DNA of 64,000 bases from Gemella massiliensis (GCF_900120125.1 NZ_LT635544.1:387458-451457), one strand, 5' to 3'. Shown: positions 28,942-39,345, counted from the stretch's first letter. Numbers and translations are program-made. The notes: generated by a model not told the origin, from the letters alone.

Positions 28942-30786
28942 ATGTCTATTAAATTAAGAGATACGGTAAGAAATATTGCGATTATTGCTCACGTCGATCA
29001 TGGGAAAACTACATTAGTTGACGAGCTTTTAAAACAATCCGGAATATTTCGTTCAAATGAACACGTTGAAGAAAGAGCAATGGACTCTAATGACTTGGAA
29101 AGAGAACGTGGCATAACTATTTTAGCTAAGAATACAGCTATTGATTATAAAGGAAGAAGAATTAATATTTTAGATACACCGGGACATGCTGATTTTGGCG
29201 GAGAAGTGGAACGTATTATGAAAATGGTTGATGGGGTGCTTCTTGTTGTTGATGCTTATGAAGGAACAATGCCACAAACACGTTTTGTACTAAAAAAAGC
29301 CTTAGAACAAAATTTAAAACCTATTGTTGTGGTTAATAAAATTGATAAGGATTCAGCCCGCCCTGAAGAAGTTGTTGATGAAGTTATTGATTTATTTATT
29401 GAGCTTGGAGCAAATGATGACCAGTTGGAATTCCCGGTTGTTTATGCTTCGGCGATTAACGGTACTGCATCACTTAAAAGTGATCCGAGTGAACAAGGTG
29501 AAAATATGCAATGTCTATATGATACCATTATTGACTATGTACCTGCACCTGTTGATAATAGTGATGAACCGTTACAATTTCAAGTAGCGTTGTTAGATTA
29601 TAATGATTATGTTGGACGTATTGGGATTGGACGTGTTTTTCGCGGTAGTATGAAGGTAGGAGAATCTGTTTCTCTTATGAAATTGGACGGTACTGTCAAA
29701 AACTTTCGTGTAACAAAAATATTTGGTTATTTTGGACTGAAACGAGATGAAATAACAGAGGCTTATGCCGGTGATATAGTTGCAGTAAGCGGTATGGATG
29801 ATATTAATGTTGGAGAAACAGTTTGTCCAACTGAACAGCAAGAAGCTTTACCGATATTACATATAGATGAGCCTACTTTACAGATGACTTTCTTAGTAAA
29901 TAATTCTCCATTTGCAGGTAAAGAAGGAAAATTTGTTACAGCACGCAAGTTAGAAGATCGACTAATGCAACAATTAGAAACTGATGTATCATTACGGGTA
30001 GAACCTAATACCAATGATTCTTGGATAGTAAGCGGTCGTGGTGAATTACATCTATCAATTTTAATTGAAAACTTACGTCGTGAAGGGTATGAATTGCAAG
30101 TATCAAAACCGGAAGTTATTATTCGTAATATCGACGGAATTGATTGTGAACCTGTGGAACGTGTTCAAGTGGATGTTCCGGATGAATCGGTAGGAGCCGT
30201 TATTGAATCTTTAGGACAACGTAAAGGTGATATGCTTGACATGCAGGCTGACGGTAATGGGCAAACTCGACTTATATTTAATGTTCCTGCACGTGGTCTT
30301 ATCGGTTATACAACTGAGTTCATGTCTATGACAAAAGGATATGGAATTATTAATCATACATTTGATTCTTACCAACCTATGCAAAAAGGGAAAGTAGGCG
30401 GTCGTCGTAATGGTGTGCTTGTTGCTTTAGAAAACGGACAAGCTACTGCATATTCTATTTCAAGTATAGAAGAACGTGGAACAGTTTTTGTAGAGCCGGG
30501 GACAGAAGTATATGGCGGAATGATTGTAGGCGAAAACAGTCGTGAGAATGATATTACCGTAAATATTACAAAAGCAAAAGCTCAAACAAATGTACGTTCA
30601 TCAACTAAAGATCAGACAGTTACGTTGAAGAAAGCACGTATTATGACGCTTGAAGAAAGTTTAGAGTATTTAAGTGATGATGAGTATTTAGAAGTAACGC
30701 CGGAATCAATACGACTACGCAAAAAAGAACTGGATAAATCGGTACGAGAAAAAGCGGCACGTAAAGCAAAATATTCTGAAGAGTAA
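28942..30786 (+). CDS. typA: Ribosome-associated GTPase TypA/BipA
   Basis: 614 residues, full length. G domain with [10 protein letters not shown] (16-25), switch block [27 protein letters not shown] and NKID; then EF-Tu-like domain 2, EF-G-like domains III and V, and the TypA-specific C-terminal domain ([19 protein letters not shown]). It binds the 70S ribosome and supports subunit assembly and stress or cold growth. RBS AAGGAGAA. Single gene followed by a terminator. Confidence 0.97.
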   Translation: MSIKLRDTVRNIAIIAHVDHGKTTLVDELLKQSGIFRSNEHVEERAMDSNDLERERGITILAKNTAIDYKGRRINILDTPGHADFGGEVERIMKMVDGVLLVVDAYEGTMPQTRFVLKKALEQNLKPIVVVNKIDKDSARPEEVVDEVIDLFIELGANDDQLEFPVVYASAINGTASLKSDPSEQGENMQCLYDTIIDYVPAPVDNSDEPLQFQVALLDYNDYVGRIGIGRVFRGSMKVGESVSLMKLDGTVKNFRVTKIFGYFGLKRDEITEAYAGDIVAVSGMDDINVGETVCPTEQQEALPILHIDEPTLQMTFLVNNSPFAGKEGKFVTARKLEDRLMQQLETDVSLRVEPNTNDSWIVSGRGELHLSILIENLRREGYELQVSKPEVIIRNIDGIDCEPVERVQVDVPDESVGAVIESLGQRKGDMLDMQADGNGQTRLIFNVPARGLIGYTTEFMSMTKGYGIINHTFDSYQPMQKGKVGGRRNGVLVALENGQATAYSISSIEERGTVFVEPGTEVYGGMIVGENSRENDITVNITKAKAQTNVRSSTKDQTVTLKKARIMTLEESLEYLSDDEYLEVTPESIRLRKKELDKSVREKAARKAKYSEE

Positions 30787-30795
30787 AAATTATTT

Positions 30796-30836
30796 AAAAA
30801 TCGTATAAGGTTATATGCTTTATACGATTTTTTTAT
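30796..30836 (+). terminator. Terminator after typA
   Basis: AAATCGTATAA...TTTATACGATTT with a following T run. Confidence 0.9.
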
Positions 30837-31065
30837 CAAACTGCAAATATAGTAACCAATACAGTAAAAATAATGAAAATTAAATATTTTTACTGAAAAC
30901 GCAGTCAATATAATGGTTATAGGTAAATTCATATATTTTAATAATAGGGAAAATTATTTTATATAAAAAATTATGAATAGCAATTTTATTGGCAATATAA
31001 AATAAATATATTTTTATAAATAATATATTTTAAGTTATAATAAAATAATAGATTTTTGTTAATAA
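30837..31065. other. AT-rich gap between the typA terminator and the next promoter
   Basis: No gene, hairpin or known RNA recognised. Confidence 0.5.
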
Positions 31066-31095
31066 TTGACATTGTATTTAAAACAATGTTATACT
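31066..31095 (+). promoter_or_regulatory. Promoter of the YedF-like gene
   Basis: Perfect TTGACA (31066-31071), 18-base spacer, TATACT (31090-31095). Confidence 0.7.
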
Positions 31096-31166
31096 TGTAT
31101 TGTAATAGTTATATAAAAAAATATAAATTATTTTAATAAAATTATCTATAAAAGGAGGAGCTAATT

Positions 31167-31508
31167 ATGGCTAATAAATATGATGTAGTAATAAAATCAA
31201 CAGGTATGGGACAAGGGGAACAGGTTCTTGTTGATAATTTAATGAAAGGATTTATCCATACATTAAATCAAAAAGAACACTTACCACAACATATTATATT
31301 TTATGGTGAGGGTGTAAAACTGGCAACTAAAGGATCAGATTCTTTAGAGGATTTGACTGAATTAGAACAAAAAGGTGTTAAAATATTATCGTGTGGTATT
31401 TGTTTAGATTATTATGACCTAGACGACTTTGTAGAAGTTGGAGGAACTACTACTATGAGTGAAGTAGTTGATATTATTTCGCATAGTGAGTTGGTTATTG
31501 AGCCATAA
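31167..31508 (+). CDS. DsrE-fold protein similar to the C-terminal domain of YedF
   Basis: 113 residues, a single DsrE-type domain. The N-terminal strand-loop IKSTGMGQGEQVLVDNLMKG, HIIFYGEGVKLATKGS, and especially KILSCGICLDYYDL (Cys 76 and Cys 79) match the DsrE domain of the YedF family of sulfurtransferase-like proteins, which in many bacteria are found with selenium genes. The TusA-like N-terminal domain of full-length YedF is missing. The CxxC pair suggests sulfur (or selenium) carrier or redox chemistry. Strong RBS AAAGGAGGAG. It precedes the MetE-like gene carrying an in-frame TGA. I see no selD, selA, selB or selC in the window. Confidence 0.75.
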   Translation: MANKYDVVIKSTGMGQGEQVLVDNLMKGFIHTLNQKEHLPQHIIFYGEGVKLATKGSDSLEDLTELEQKGVKILSCGICLDYYDLDDFVEVGGTTTMSEVVDIISHSELVIEP

Positions 31509-31521
31509 TAAAATATGAAGC

Positions 31522-31620
31522 ATTGGGGTAAATAATAGGCGAAAAATACCGGTTGACGAATTTTTATAGTTTAAAAATAATTAAGTCATCGTTTTTCCTT
31601 ATAGTTTACCTCTTTTTATT
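31522..31620. repeat. Long imperfect palindrome ending in a T run
   Basis: GGGGTAAATAATAGG at the left pairs with CCTTATAGTTTACCTC at the right. Inside, CGAAAAA pairs with TTTTTCG-like sequence and TGAC...GTCA closes an inner hairpin with AATTTTTA/TAAAAATAATT. A T run follows (31614-31618). It could be a terminator for the YedF-like gene or an attenuator for the MetE-like gene. Confidence 0.5.
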
Positions 31621-31641
31621 ATTTATTAAGGAGATTAAAGT

Positions 31642-32826
31642 ATGAAACAATTTAAGCCGTTTACCACAACGCTGATAGGTAGTTTACCACGTTCAAAAAA
31701 ACTATTGGCGTTGAAAGAACAAACATTATTAACGACAAAGTATAATGAAGCGTATAAAGAACAACTTGAAAAGGAAACAGAGCAAGCAATTAAAATGCAA
31801 ATTGCTGCCGGAATCGATGTTGTAGTCAGCGGAGAGTTAAATCGTGATAACTATATGAGTTATATTGCGGAGAAAGTGGATGGTGTTGCATTGCTTACTA
31901 TGGAAGAATTGCGTGAATTAGCTGCCAACGTTGGAGAGTTTGACAAGAGTTTGGAAGAAATGGATGCGGCGGATAATACAATGTGCAGTCCTGTTTGTTT
32001 TGATAAAATAGATACGGATGTCCCACTTAATTCGGAAGAATTGGAACGTTTGGAACGAATGACAGATAAGATGTTCAAAATGACAATACCGAGTCCATAT
32101 TTATTAACTCGTTCAATGTGGATGAAGAAAGTTTCAAGCAGAGCCTATTCTAGTCGTAAAGAATTAGGGAAAGATGTAGTAAAATTACTTATAAATGAAG
32201 TTCGCAGATTAGTGAGCAAGGGTGTTAAAATTATCCAAATTGATGAACCTATACTATCAGAAGTAGTGTTCACAAGAGATAAAGGGGAGCAGTCATTTTA
32301 TTGAGGGGCATTATCAGCGAAAGTCAAGGTTGACAAAGAATTAAATTTTGCTCGTGAATTAATACAAGAAGTATTAAACGAAATAAAAAAACATGATGTA
32401 TTAAGTGCTATACATGTTTGTCGCGGTAACTGGACGTGTGATGAGAGTGTCTTACTGGAGGGTGCATATGATAAATTAGGTAAGTTTTTTGACTCACTGA
32501 ATGTTGATATGTTAGCTTTAGAGTTTTCTACCCCTCGTGCCGGAGAAGTTGAAAAATTGTTTGCTAATAATTTTTTAGATACAAAAATTATTCTTGGGTA
32601 TGGTTGTATTAACCCACGTAATGAACGTGTAGAAACACCGGAAGAAATTGTTAGTGCGGTTGAAAAAGTGTTACAATATTTGCCGCCGGAAAATGTTTGG
32701 CTTAATCCTGATTGCGGGTTCGCTACATTTTCCAAACGCCCACTTAATCCTTATCCGATTATTGAGGAAAAATTACGTAATATGGTAAAAGCTGCTGAAA
32801 TATTGCGTGAAAAATATTGTAAATAA
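31642..32826 (+). pseudogene. MetE-like (cobalamin-independent methionine synthase C-terminal domain) protein interrupted by TGA
   Basis: An ATG at 31642 with AAGGAG upstream opens a frame that meets TGA at 32302-32304 (codon 221) and then stays open to 32826, giving about 393 residues if read through. The second part carries the zinc ligands of the MetE catalytic domain: His and Cys in IHVCRGNW, the glutamate of LEFSTPRAGE, and Cys in LNPDCGF. The TGA falls within QSFY-stop-GALS, where related proteins, as I recall, read F-M-C-A/G-A-L, so a cysteine codon may have become TGA. The downstream part has no start with a ribosome binding site. Most likely a nonsense pseudogene; see findings for alternatives. 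Related stand-alone proteins act in methyl transfer to homocysteine-like thiols. Confidence 0.8.
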
Positions 32827-32994
32827 TAAACATTGTTATATCTAAGAAATATAATTTTTATTATTTTAAATTTTATTATAAATTAATTGATTTTTCTTGA
32901 CTAAAGGTGCAGGACTTGATATAATGCTTTTTATACAACTTACAGTAGTTGAGCATTAAGTTACAACTCGAGTATAGATTAGGAGGAATCTAAT

Positions 32995-33714
32995 ATGTCA
33001 ATTGGATATTATGGGATGTCGGGGACTTATATACTATACTTCCTACTGATTATGCTTATTCCTTTATGGGCACAGTATAAGGTAACCAGTACGTATAATA
33101 GATATAAAAAAGTAAGAACAAAATCAGGTTTAACAGGCAAAGATGTTGCGGAAATTATTATGCAGGCTAACGGTATTACTGATGTTGAAGTAGTACGTGG
33201 AGAAGCTGAATTGTCAGATCATTATGATCCAACAAAGAATATTGTTGTGTTATCGCCGGTAGTTTATGCACAACCGACGGTTGCATCTGTCGCTATAGCA
33301 GCGCATGAAGTAGGCCATGTTATTCAAGATAAGGTCGCAGATTATAAACCTATGAGATGGCGACACAGCTTAGTTCCATTAGCAAATTTAGGAGGAAATT
33401 TATCAGCAATTCTAATTCTTGTTGGATTTTTACTAACAGGGTTAATAGGACAGTTCGGGTACACTATCGCATGGATAGGTGTAGGGTTTATGATGTTTGC
33501 GGTGTTGTTCCAAGTGGTAACACTGCCGGTTGAATTCGATGCATCTAAACGTGCTTTAGAACAGGTAGTAGATTTAAATATAGTTGATGACCAAGAACAC
33601 AGACATTGCCGTAAAGTATTGACAGCAGCAGCCTTAACTTATGTAGCAGCGGCAGTTGTTGCACTGATGGAAATGTTAAGATTTATCTTTATTCTATTAA
33701 ATAGTAGAGATTAG
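32995..33714 (+). CDS. Zinc metallopeptidase, YugP family (membrane)
   Basis: 239 residues. N-terminal membrane helix, then a soluble segment with GLTGKDVAEIIM and the zinc site IAAHEVGHVIQD (HExxH, about residues 104-108), followed by two or three membrane helices and a late segment LEQVVDLNIVDDQEHRHCRKVL. This is the neutral zinc metallopeptidase (YugP) family of unknown substrate, membrane-bound with the active site probably facing the cytoplasm. RBS AGGAGGAA. Single gene with a terminator close behind. Confidence 0.9.
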   Translation: MSIGYYGMSGTYILYFLLIMLIPLWAQYKVTSTYNRYKKVRTKSGLTGKDVAEIIMQANGITDVEVVRGEAELSDHYDPTKNIVVLSPVVYAQPTVASVAIAAHEVGHVIQDKVADYKPMRWRHSLVPLANLGGNLSAILILVGFLLTGLIGQFGYTIAWIGVGFMMFAVLFQVVTLPVEFDASKRALEQVVDLNIVDDQEHRHCRKVLTAAALTYVAAAVVALMEMLRFIFILLNSRD

Positions 33715-33720
33715 TATTTA

Positions 33721-33748
33721 GACGGCTTCGCAATGAAGTCGTTTTTTA
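33721..33748 (+). terminator. Terminator after the YugP-like gene
   Basis: ACGGCTTC-loop-GAAGTCGT (G-U allowed) followed by a T run. Confidence 0.75.
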
Positions 33749-33879
33749 TGTAATTAAACTAAGATGTATAGTATCAAGTATGAGAATAAACATTAATAAA
33801 TGAATTATAGATTTTCATTGCTATAAAGAAAATATTGAGATACAATATTAATATATGTAAATTGAAAGGAATAGGGAAT

Positions 33880-34509
33880 ATGGCTAAAGTGGAAGTAAAA
33901 AAAATAGTAATGGATATGGTTGCTGAAAATTGTTATATTATTTATAAAAATGGACGTGGTTTAATTGTTGATCCCGGTGCCGGATTTGAAAAAATACAAA
34001 AGGCGGTGGAAGAATTAGATGTAAAAATAGAGGCAATTATTTTAACACACGCACATTTTGATCATATTGTATCACTTGAGGAATGTCGTAAATATTATAA
34101 TGTTCCTGTTTATATTTCAAAAGAAGAAAAAGATTGGTTGGAGAATCCTGATTTTAACGGTTCTAATCAGTTTAGACTAAGGGTACCGGTGGTGGCAAAA
34201 CCTGCGGAACATGAGTTTGAAGAAAATAAAAAATATGAGTTGGCTGGTATGAGTTTTACGGTATTACCAACTCCTGGACATTCACCGGGTGGAGTATCAT
34301 TTGATTTTGGTAAATTTATTGTCGTTGGCGATGCACTGTTTAGAAATGGCTTTGGGCGTTATGATTTGTATGGTTCTGATTACTACGCACTAAAAAATTC
34401 TATAGGTAATGTTTTGTTTAAACTAGATGGGGAGAAAATCGTTTATCCGGGGCATGGAGATGATACGACTATTGCAAGAGAACGAGATTTGAATTTAATA
34501 AGATATTAA
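33880..34509 (+). CDS. MBL-fold metallo-hydrolase (glyoxalase II-like)
   Basis: 209 residues from ATG 33880 (GAAAGGAATAGGG upstream); a longer in-frame start at 33835 has no ribosome binding site. The metal site THAHFDH (about 56-62), HSPGG (second ligand group), GDALF and YPGHGDDT are all present, so the two-metal centre looks intact. Length and order match the small single-domain glyoxalase II-like hydrolases of Firmicutes (YqgX type); the substrate may be a thioester such as a glutathione or bacillithiol adduct, which is inference. Confidence 0.9.
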   Translation: MAKVEVKKIVMDMVAENCYIIYKNGRGLIVDPGAGFEKIQKAVEELDVKIEAIILTHAHFDHIVSLEECRKYYNVPVYISKEEKDWLENPDFNGSNQFRLRVPVVAKPAEHEFEENKKYELAGMSFTVLPTPGHSPGGVSFDFGKFIVVGDALFRNGFGRYDLYGSDYYALKNSIGNVLFKLDGEKIVYPGHGDDTTIARERDLNLIRY

Positions 34510-34613
34510 TTGATTTAAAAGGTGAGTGTGGTTAAATGAAATAATAATGTATTGTAAAATAAAAATAACATATAAAAACATTTTAAGAAATAAGTTTAAA
34601 TAATTCAGAATAT

Positions 34614-34640
34614 AAAGAGGGATGACCTCTTTTTTTTTCT
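34614..34640 (+). terminator. Terminator upstream of acpS
   Basis: AAAGAGG-gatga-CCTCTTT followed by a T run. Confidence 0.8.
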
Positions 34641-34783
34641 TTAATAAATAACATATAAATGTTATAATAGATAAGTGCAGAAATCGATATAGATATAGTT
34701 TTTATTAAAATGCTAATTCTGTGGGAATATAGCAAGTTAGTAATACAAAAGTATCGATTATATTTTTCTTTAAGGAGTATATA

Positions 34784-35137
34784 ATGATTTATGGTATTGG
34801 TTGCGATATTGTCGATATAATCAGATTTGAAAAATATATTGATAATGAACAACGTCTAAATAAATTATACACAAAAAAAGAATTGGAAGATTTTTCTAAA
34901 ATAACAAACTTTCGAAGAAAGTTAGAATTTTTGGCATCTAGGTTTGCAGTAAAAGAAGCAACTTCTAAAGCGCTTGGTGTCGGAATTTCTAAAACTTTTT
35001 CATTTCATGATGTTGAGGTACTAAAGGATAATTTTGGGAAACCATATATAAATTATAAAGATTTTATAACGCATGTTACGATAAGTCATACAGAAACAAC
35101 TGCAATAGCTTTTGTTGTTTTGGAAAAAGAAGTGTAA
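34784..35137 (+). CDS. acpS: Holo-[acyl-carrier-protein] synthase
   Basis: 117 residues, standard for AcpS. The magnesium-binding aspartate lies in GIGCDIVDI (Asp 8) and the glutamate in FAVKEATSKALG (Glu 58). The enzyme moves phosphopantetheine from CoA to acyl carrier protein in fatty-acid synthesis and acts as a trimer. RBS AAGGAG. No alr gene follows, unlike Bacillus; the next gene is tex after a 178-base gap. Confidence 0.95.
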   Translation: MIYGIGCDIVDIIRFEKYIDNEQRLNKLYTKKELEDFSKITNFRRKLEFLASRFAVKEATSKALGVGISKTFSFHDVEVLKDNFGKPYINYKDFITHVTISHTETTAIAFVVLEKEV

Positions 35138-35315
35138 GATGTTGTAATATGGATAAAAAATCAAGATTAGATGTTCTATTATTTTGAGAATATAATGTTA
35201 ATAAGATGTTATTAGATAATTTTGTCGAATATTGAGGTGCAAATATGTTATGGAATATTTTTTCATAAATTAAAAAGTACCGGAAATATACTAAAAAATA
35301 ATATGGAGTTGTAAA

Positions 35316-37484
35316 ATGTACGAAACTATAACAAAAAATTTAGCTGTTAAGTTGGGAATAAAAGATAAATATATTATCAATGTTTTAAACTTATTAGAAG
35401 AAGGAAATACAATAGCTTTTATTGCCAGATATAGAAAAGAATTGACAAATTCTTTAGATGAGGTAGCTATAAAACAAATTCAAGATGAATTTAATTATTT
35501 AAAATCTTTACAGGAAAGAAAAGAGGAGGTAATTCGTTTAATTGATGAGAAAGGTTTGTTAACTTCTCAATTAAAAGATGATATATTAGCCCAAGAAAAA
35601 CTTCAAAGAGTTGAAGATTTATATAGACCGTTTAAAGAAAAAAAGAGAACCAAAGCGACGATTGCAAAAGAGAAGGGCTTAGAGCCATTAGCAGAGTATA
35701 TTATTAAATTACCGAAAGATGATAAAGTTTTAGAAAAAGCGGCGGAAAAATATATTAATGTAGAAAAAGAAGTAAATTCAAAAGAAGAAGCTATTTCTTA
35801 TGCTTTAGATATTATTGCCGAAAATATTTCGGATAATGCGAAGTATCGTGAATATGTATTGGAAAATACAAAAAAATATGGCAGTGTTGTTTCAACGTTA
35901 AAAAAAGACGGAGCTGAAAAAGATGAAAATACAACCTATAAAAATTATTATGATTACAGCGAAAGAGTATCAAAAATAGCTTCTCATAGAATATTAGCAT
36001 TAAATAGAGCTGAAAAAGAGGGAATTATCAGAGTTGGTATTGAAAATGATAAAGAACGTCTATGCCAATATATTTTAAAAGGAATAGTAAGAAATCGTGA
36101 AACTGTTGTTCGCGAATTATTGTTTTATTGTATAGAAGATAGCATGAAAAGGTTAATTTATCCATCTATCGAAAGAGAAATTCGCAGTGAATTAACAAAA
36201 ATTGCTGAAGAAGATTCCGTAGGTATTTTTTCTGAGAATTTAAAACAACTACTTATGCAAACTCCTTTAAAAAATAAAAAAGTATTGGGTGTGGATCCGG
36301 CGTTTAGAACAGGTTGCAAAATGGCAGTTGTTGATGAATATGGAAATTATATTGATAAAATGGTAATTTATCCACATAAGCCTGCAAGCAAAGAAAAACA
36401 GGAGCAGGCAAAAAAAGATATAATTAAGTTTATTAACAAACATAATATTAATTTAATAGCTATAGGTAACGGTACAGCTTCAAGGGAAACAGAAAGTTTC
36501 GTGGTAGAAACATTAAAAAATAATAACCTAAAAATTGACTATGTAATAGTAAATGAAGCGGGGGCTAGTGTTTATTCAGCCAGCGAAATAGCACGTGAAG
36601 AATTTCCGGATTTTAATGTTGAAGAAAGAAGTGCAGTATCAATTGCAAGACGTATTCAAGATCCGTTAAGTGAACTTGTAAAAATAGATCCGAAATCTAT
36701 TGGGGTAGGACAGTATCAACATGATATTACTCAAAAATATTTGGAAAAAGAATTAGGTTTTGTGGTAGAAACGGCGGTAAATAAAGTTGGTGTTAACGTA
36801 AACACCGCTTCGGTATCTTTGTTGTCTTATGTTTCGGGAATAAATAAACAGATTGCGAAAAATATAGTTGAATATCGTAAGGAAAATGGTAAAATAGAAA
36901 CAATAAAAGAAATTTCTAAAGTACCACGTCTTGGTAAAAAAACTTTTGAACAATGTGTTGGATTTTTCAGAATACCGGACGGTGATAATGTTTTTGATAG
37001 AACAGGAATTCACCCGGAAAGTTACAAAATAGCAGAGGATTTGTTAAAAGAACTGGGTGTTAAAACTGATGAAATAGGGACTAAAGAATTTAAAGAAAAA
37101 GTAGATAATATTAATATAAAAGTTCTTGCTGAAAAACTAAATGCAGGAGTGGAAACTTTAAAAGATATAATACAGGATCTGAAACGACCGGCACGTGATG
37201 AAAGAGAATTATTTGATAAACCACTTTTAAAATCAGATATATTGACAATAGAAGATTTAAAAGTTGGTGTTAAATTAGCAGGTACAATTAGAAATATTAC
37301 GCAATTTGGTGCTTTTGTCGATGTCGGTTTAAAACAAGATGCTTTAATTCATATTTCAAAAATAAGTAAAAGTTATATAAAAAATCCGTTAGATGTCCTT
37401 CACGTTGGGCAAATAGTAGATGTTTTCGTAATAGAAATAGATGCAAAACGTGGACGAGTATCCTTGGCGATGTTTAACGATTAG
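35316..37484 (+). CDS. tex: Tex-family RNA-binding transcription accessory protein
   Basis: 722 residues with the expected order: N-terminal helical region with IARYRKELT (about 36-44), YqgF/RNase H-like domain (about 325-430, GVDPAFRTGCKMAVVDEYG at its start), helix-hairpin-helix pair (about 490-565, with NVNTAS and ISKVPRLGKK), and a C-terminal S1 domain (about 640-715, GAFVDVG). Tex is a conserved nucleic-acid binding protein involved in transcription and toxin or pilus expression in some bacteria. The start has a weak GGAG. It lies 17 bases before the acyltransferase gene, so they may share a transcript. Confidence 0.95.
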   Translation: MYETITKNLAVKLGIKDKYIINVLNLLEEGNTIAFIARYRKELTNSLDEVAIKQIQDEFNYLKSLQERKEEVIRLIDEKGLLTSQLKDDILAQEKLQRVEDLYRPFKEKKRTKATIAKEKGLEPLAEYIIKLPKDDKVLEKAAEKYINVEKEVNSKEEAISYALDIIAENISDNAKYREYVLENTKKYGSVVSTLKKDGAEKDENTTYKNYYDYSERVSKIASHRILALNRAEKEGIIRVGIENDKERLCQYILKGIVRNRETVVRELLFYCIEDSMKRLIYPSIEREIRSELTKIAEEDSVGIFSENLKQLLMQTPLKNKKVLGVDPAFRTGCKMAVVDEYGNYIDKMVIYPHKPASKEKQEQAKKDIIKFINKHNINLIAIGNGTASRETESFVVETLKNNNLKIDYVIVNEAGASVYSASEIAREEFPDFNVEERSAVSIARRIQDPLSELVKIDPKSIGVGQYQHDITQKYLEKELGFVVETAVNKVGVNVNTASVSLLSYVSGINKQIAKNIVEYRKENGKIETIKEISKVPRLGKKTFEQCVGFFRIPDGDNVFDRTGIHPESYKIAEDLLKELGVKTDEIGTKEFKEKVDNINIKVLAEKLNAGVETLKDIIQDLKRPARDERELFDKPLLKSDILTIEDLKVGVKLAGTIRNITQFGAFVDVGLKQDALIHISKISKSYIKNPLDVLHVGQIVDVFVIEIDAKRGRVSLAMFND

Positions 37485-37501
37485 GAGGGAATGTGTAGCC
37501 A

Positions 37502-39334
37502 ATGAATAAACATAAATATTTACCAAGTATAGATAGTTTGAGAGCAATTGCAGTGCTTGCGGTAATTATTTATCATATTGATGTTAACTATTTGCCAGGT
37601 GGTTTTTTAGGAGTAGATTTATTTTTCGTCCTTTCCGGTTATTTGATTAGTTCATTAATTATAAAAGAGTATAAAAAAACAGGAACGTTGAATTTGTATA
37701 ATTTTTATATTCGTCGTGCGAGAAGATTACTGCCGGCAGTTTATTTTATGATAACTGTAGTATTGATAATTATTACTCTATTTAATGGAGTTTTATTAAA
37801 TAAAAGTCATTTGGATGCAGTGTTTGGATACATTTATACTAGTAACTGGTGGTATATTTTCCACAAGTTAAATTATTTTGATTCTTTCGGTTCGCAAAGT
37901 CCATTCAAACACCTTTGGTCACTTGCTATTGAAGAACAGTTTTATATGTTTTTCCCATTAATATTTTTAATATTCAATCGCAAGAAAAAAAATAATGATA
38001 ACAGTTATAAAATAAATAAAAACTTTAAATACATTGTTTTAGGTTTAATAAGTATATCATTAATTGTCCATATACCATTATTTGATATTAATAATGTTAG
38101 TCGAATTTACTTTGGAACGGATACTCGTGCTTTTTCGCTTTTAGTTGGGGTAATGGGGGCGATATTATATCCAATGGAAAAATTAAGTGAAAAAGTAACT
38201 TTAAAAGAAAATAGATTGTATAGCCTGATTTCATTAATCTCTATTATGTCGCTTATAGCAGTAATGTTATACACTTCTGAATATAATATATGGTTATATC
38301 GTGGTGGATTTTTATTAGTCGCTGTACTTTGTTTAGTAGTTATAATTTCTACCGGACGTCAACATACATTTATGTCGAAGATATTGTCGTTTAAACCTAT
38401 TGTTTTTATTGGAAAGATTTCTTATAGTTTATATTTATGGCATTTTCCGATTTTGGTATTGACAACACCGGTTTCAGAAATAGGAAGCCCTAAAATATTT
38501 TATGTTATATTAAGAATTGTTTTAACATTTATTGTAGCGACAGCCAGTTATATGCTGATAGAAACTCCAATAAGAAAATTAGGTTTTGTTAACTTTATAA
38601 ATCTCTTGTTCAAAAGAATTACAAACTTAAGATTAAAAACACGAAAAATAATAATAACGATGGGAAGTTTAGCGACGCTGATTTTTATAATGGGATTATT
38701 TGGCAAAGGTGTTCCGTTCGTCTCGACAGCATTTGTAAAGGAGATGGCTAACACGGGAGAAAGTCAATTTGTGGAAAATAATGAAAACAATACGGGTAAT
38801 AATCAGCAAGGCAATAATGAGAAACAAGAAGAAAAGCAAGAAAAAGAACAAGGAGAATATACAACACTTATCGTTTTAGGAGATTCTCTTACCGTTGATA
38901 TCGGTAAAAAAATGAAAGAAAAATATCCGGGAGTTTTAATTAACGGGAAGATAAGTAGACAATTAACTGAAGCTGCTACTGTTGCAAATAGCTATGCAAA
39001 ATATAATAGTGAAGATACAGCTATAGTATTTCAACTTGGAACAAACGGCCCGTTTACTGAAAGTCAATTAGAAACTTTAATCAAAAAATTTGATAAATCG
39101 GATATTTACTTTGTTAATGTAAGAGTACCACGTGCTTGGGAGAAAACTGTAAATACAGAATTAAACAGTATAAAAGAAAAACATCCTAATGTTACAGTAA
39201 TAGATTGGTATTCTGTGGCAATTCAACACCCCGAATATTTTGAACCTGATAAAGTTCATTTAGTTCAAACCGGAGTAGATGAAATGATATCTTTAATACA
39301 GAAAAGTTTTAAAAAACAGATAAATTTAAAATAA
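37502..39334 (+). CDS. OatA-like peptidoglycan O-acetyltransferase (acyltransferase 3 plus SGNH)
   Basis: 610 residues. N-terminal acyltransferase-3 membrane domain of about ten or eleven helices (about 8-415), opening with PSIDSLRAIAVLAVIIYH and GVDLFFVLSGYL, the family signature. A low-complexity N/Q/E-rich linker (about 420-448) leads to an extracytoplasmic SGNH domain with GDSLT (about 460), FQLGTNGP and DKVHL (catalytic Asp/His, about 581-584). This is the two-part design of OatA, which O-acetylates muramic acid and gives lysozyme resistance. The ribosome binding site GGAGGG is 12 bases from ATG 37502, slightly far. Follows tex; terminator after it. Confidence 0.9.
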   Translation: MNKHKYLPSIDSLRAIAVLAVIIYHIDVNYLPGGFLGVDLFFVLSGYLISSLIIKEYKKTGTLNLYNFYIRRARRLLPAVYFMITVVLIIITLFNGVLLNKSHLDAVFGYIYTSNWWYIFHKLNYFDSFGSQSPFKHLWSLAIEEQFYMFFPLIFLIFNRKKKNNDNSYKINKNFKYIVLGLISISLIVHIPLFDINNVSRIYFGTDTRAFSLLVGVMGAILYPMEKLSEKVTLKENRLYSLISLISIMSLIAVMLYTSEYNIWLYRGGFLLVAVLCLVVIISTGRQHTFMSKILSFKPIVFIGKISYSLYLWHFPILVLTTPVSEIGSPKIFYVILRIVLTFIVATASYMLIETPIRKLGFVNFINLLFKRITNLRLKTRKIIITMGSLATLIFIMGLFGKGVPFVSTAFVKEMANTGESQFVENNENNTGNNQQGNNEKQEEKQEKEQGEYTTLIVLGDSLTVDIGKKMKEKYPGVLINGKISRQLTEAATVANSYAKYNSEDTAIVFQLGTNGPFTESQLETLIKKFDKSDIYFVNVRVPRAWEKTVNTELNSIKEKHPNVTVIDWYSVAIQHPEYFEPDKVHLVQTGVDEMISLIQKSFKKQINLK

Positions 39335-39345
39335 TACTATAAATG

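Noticed and set aside
31642-32826. TGA read as tryptophan (alternative genetic code)
   Set aside because: TGA ends several intact genes here (for example at 47320, 50269 and rnr at 26078), so it is a normal stop.
32509-32826. Separate 105-residue gene for the MetE C-terminal part
   Set aside because: The ATG has no ribosome binding site and is internal to the frame continuing from the TGA; it is part of one broken gene.
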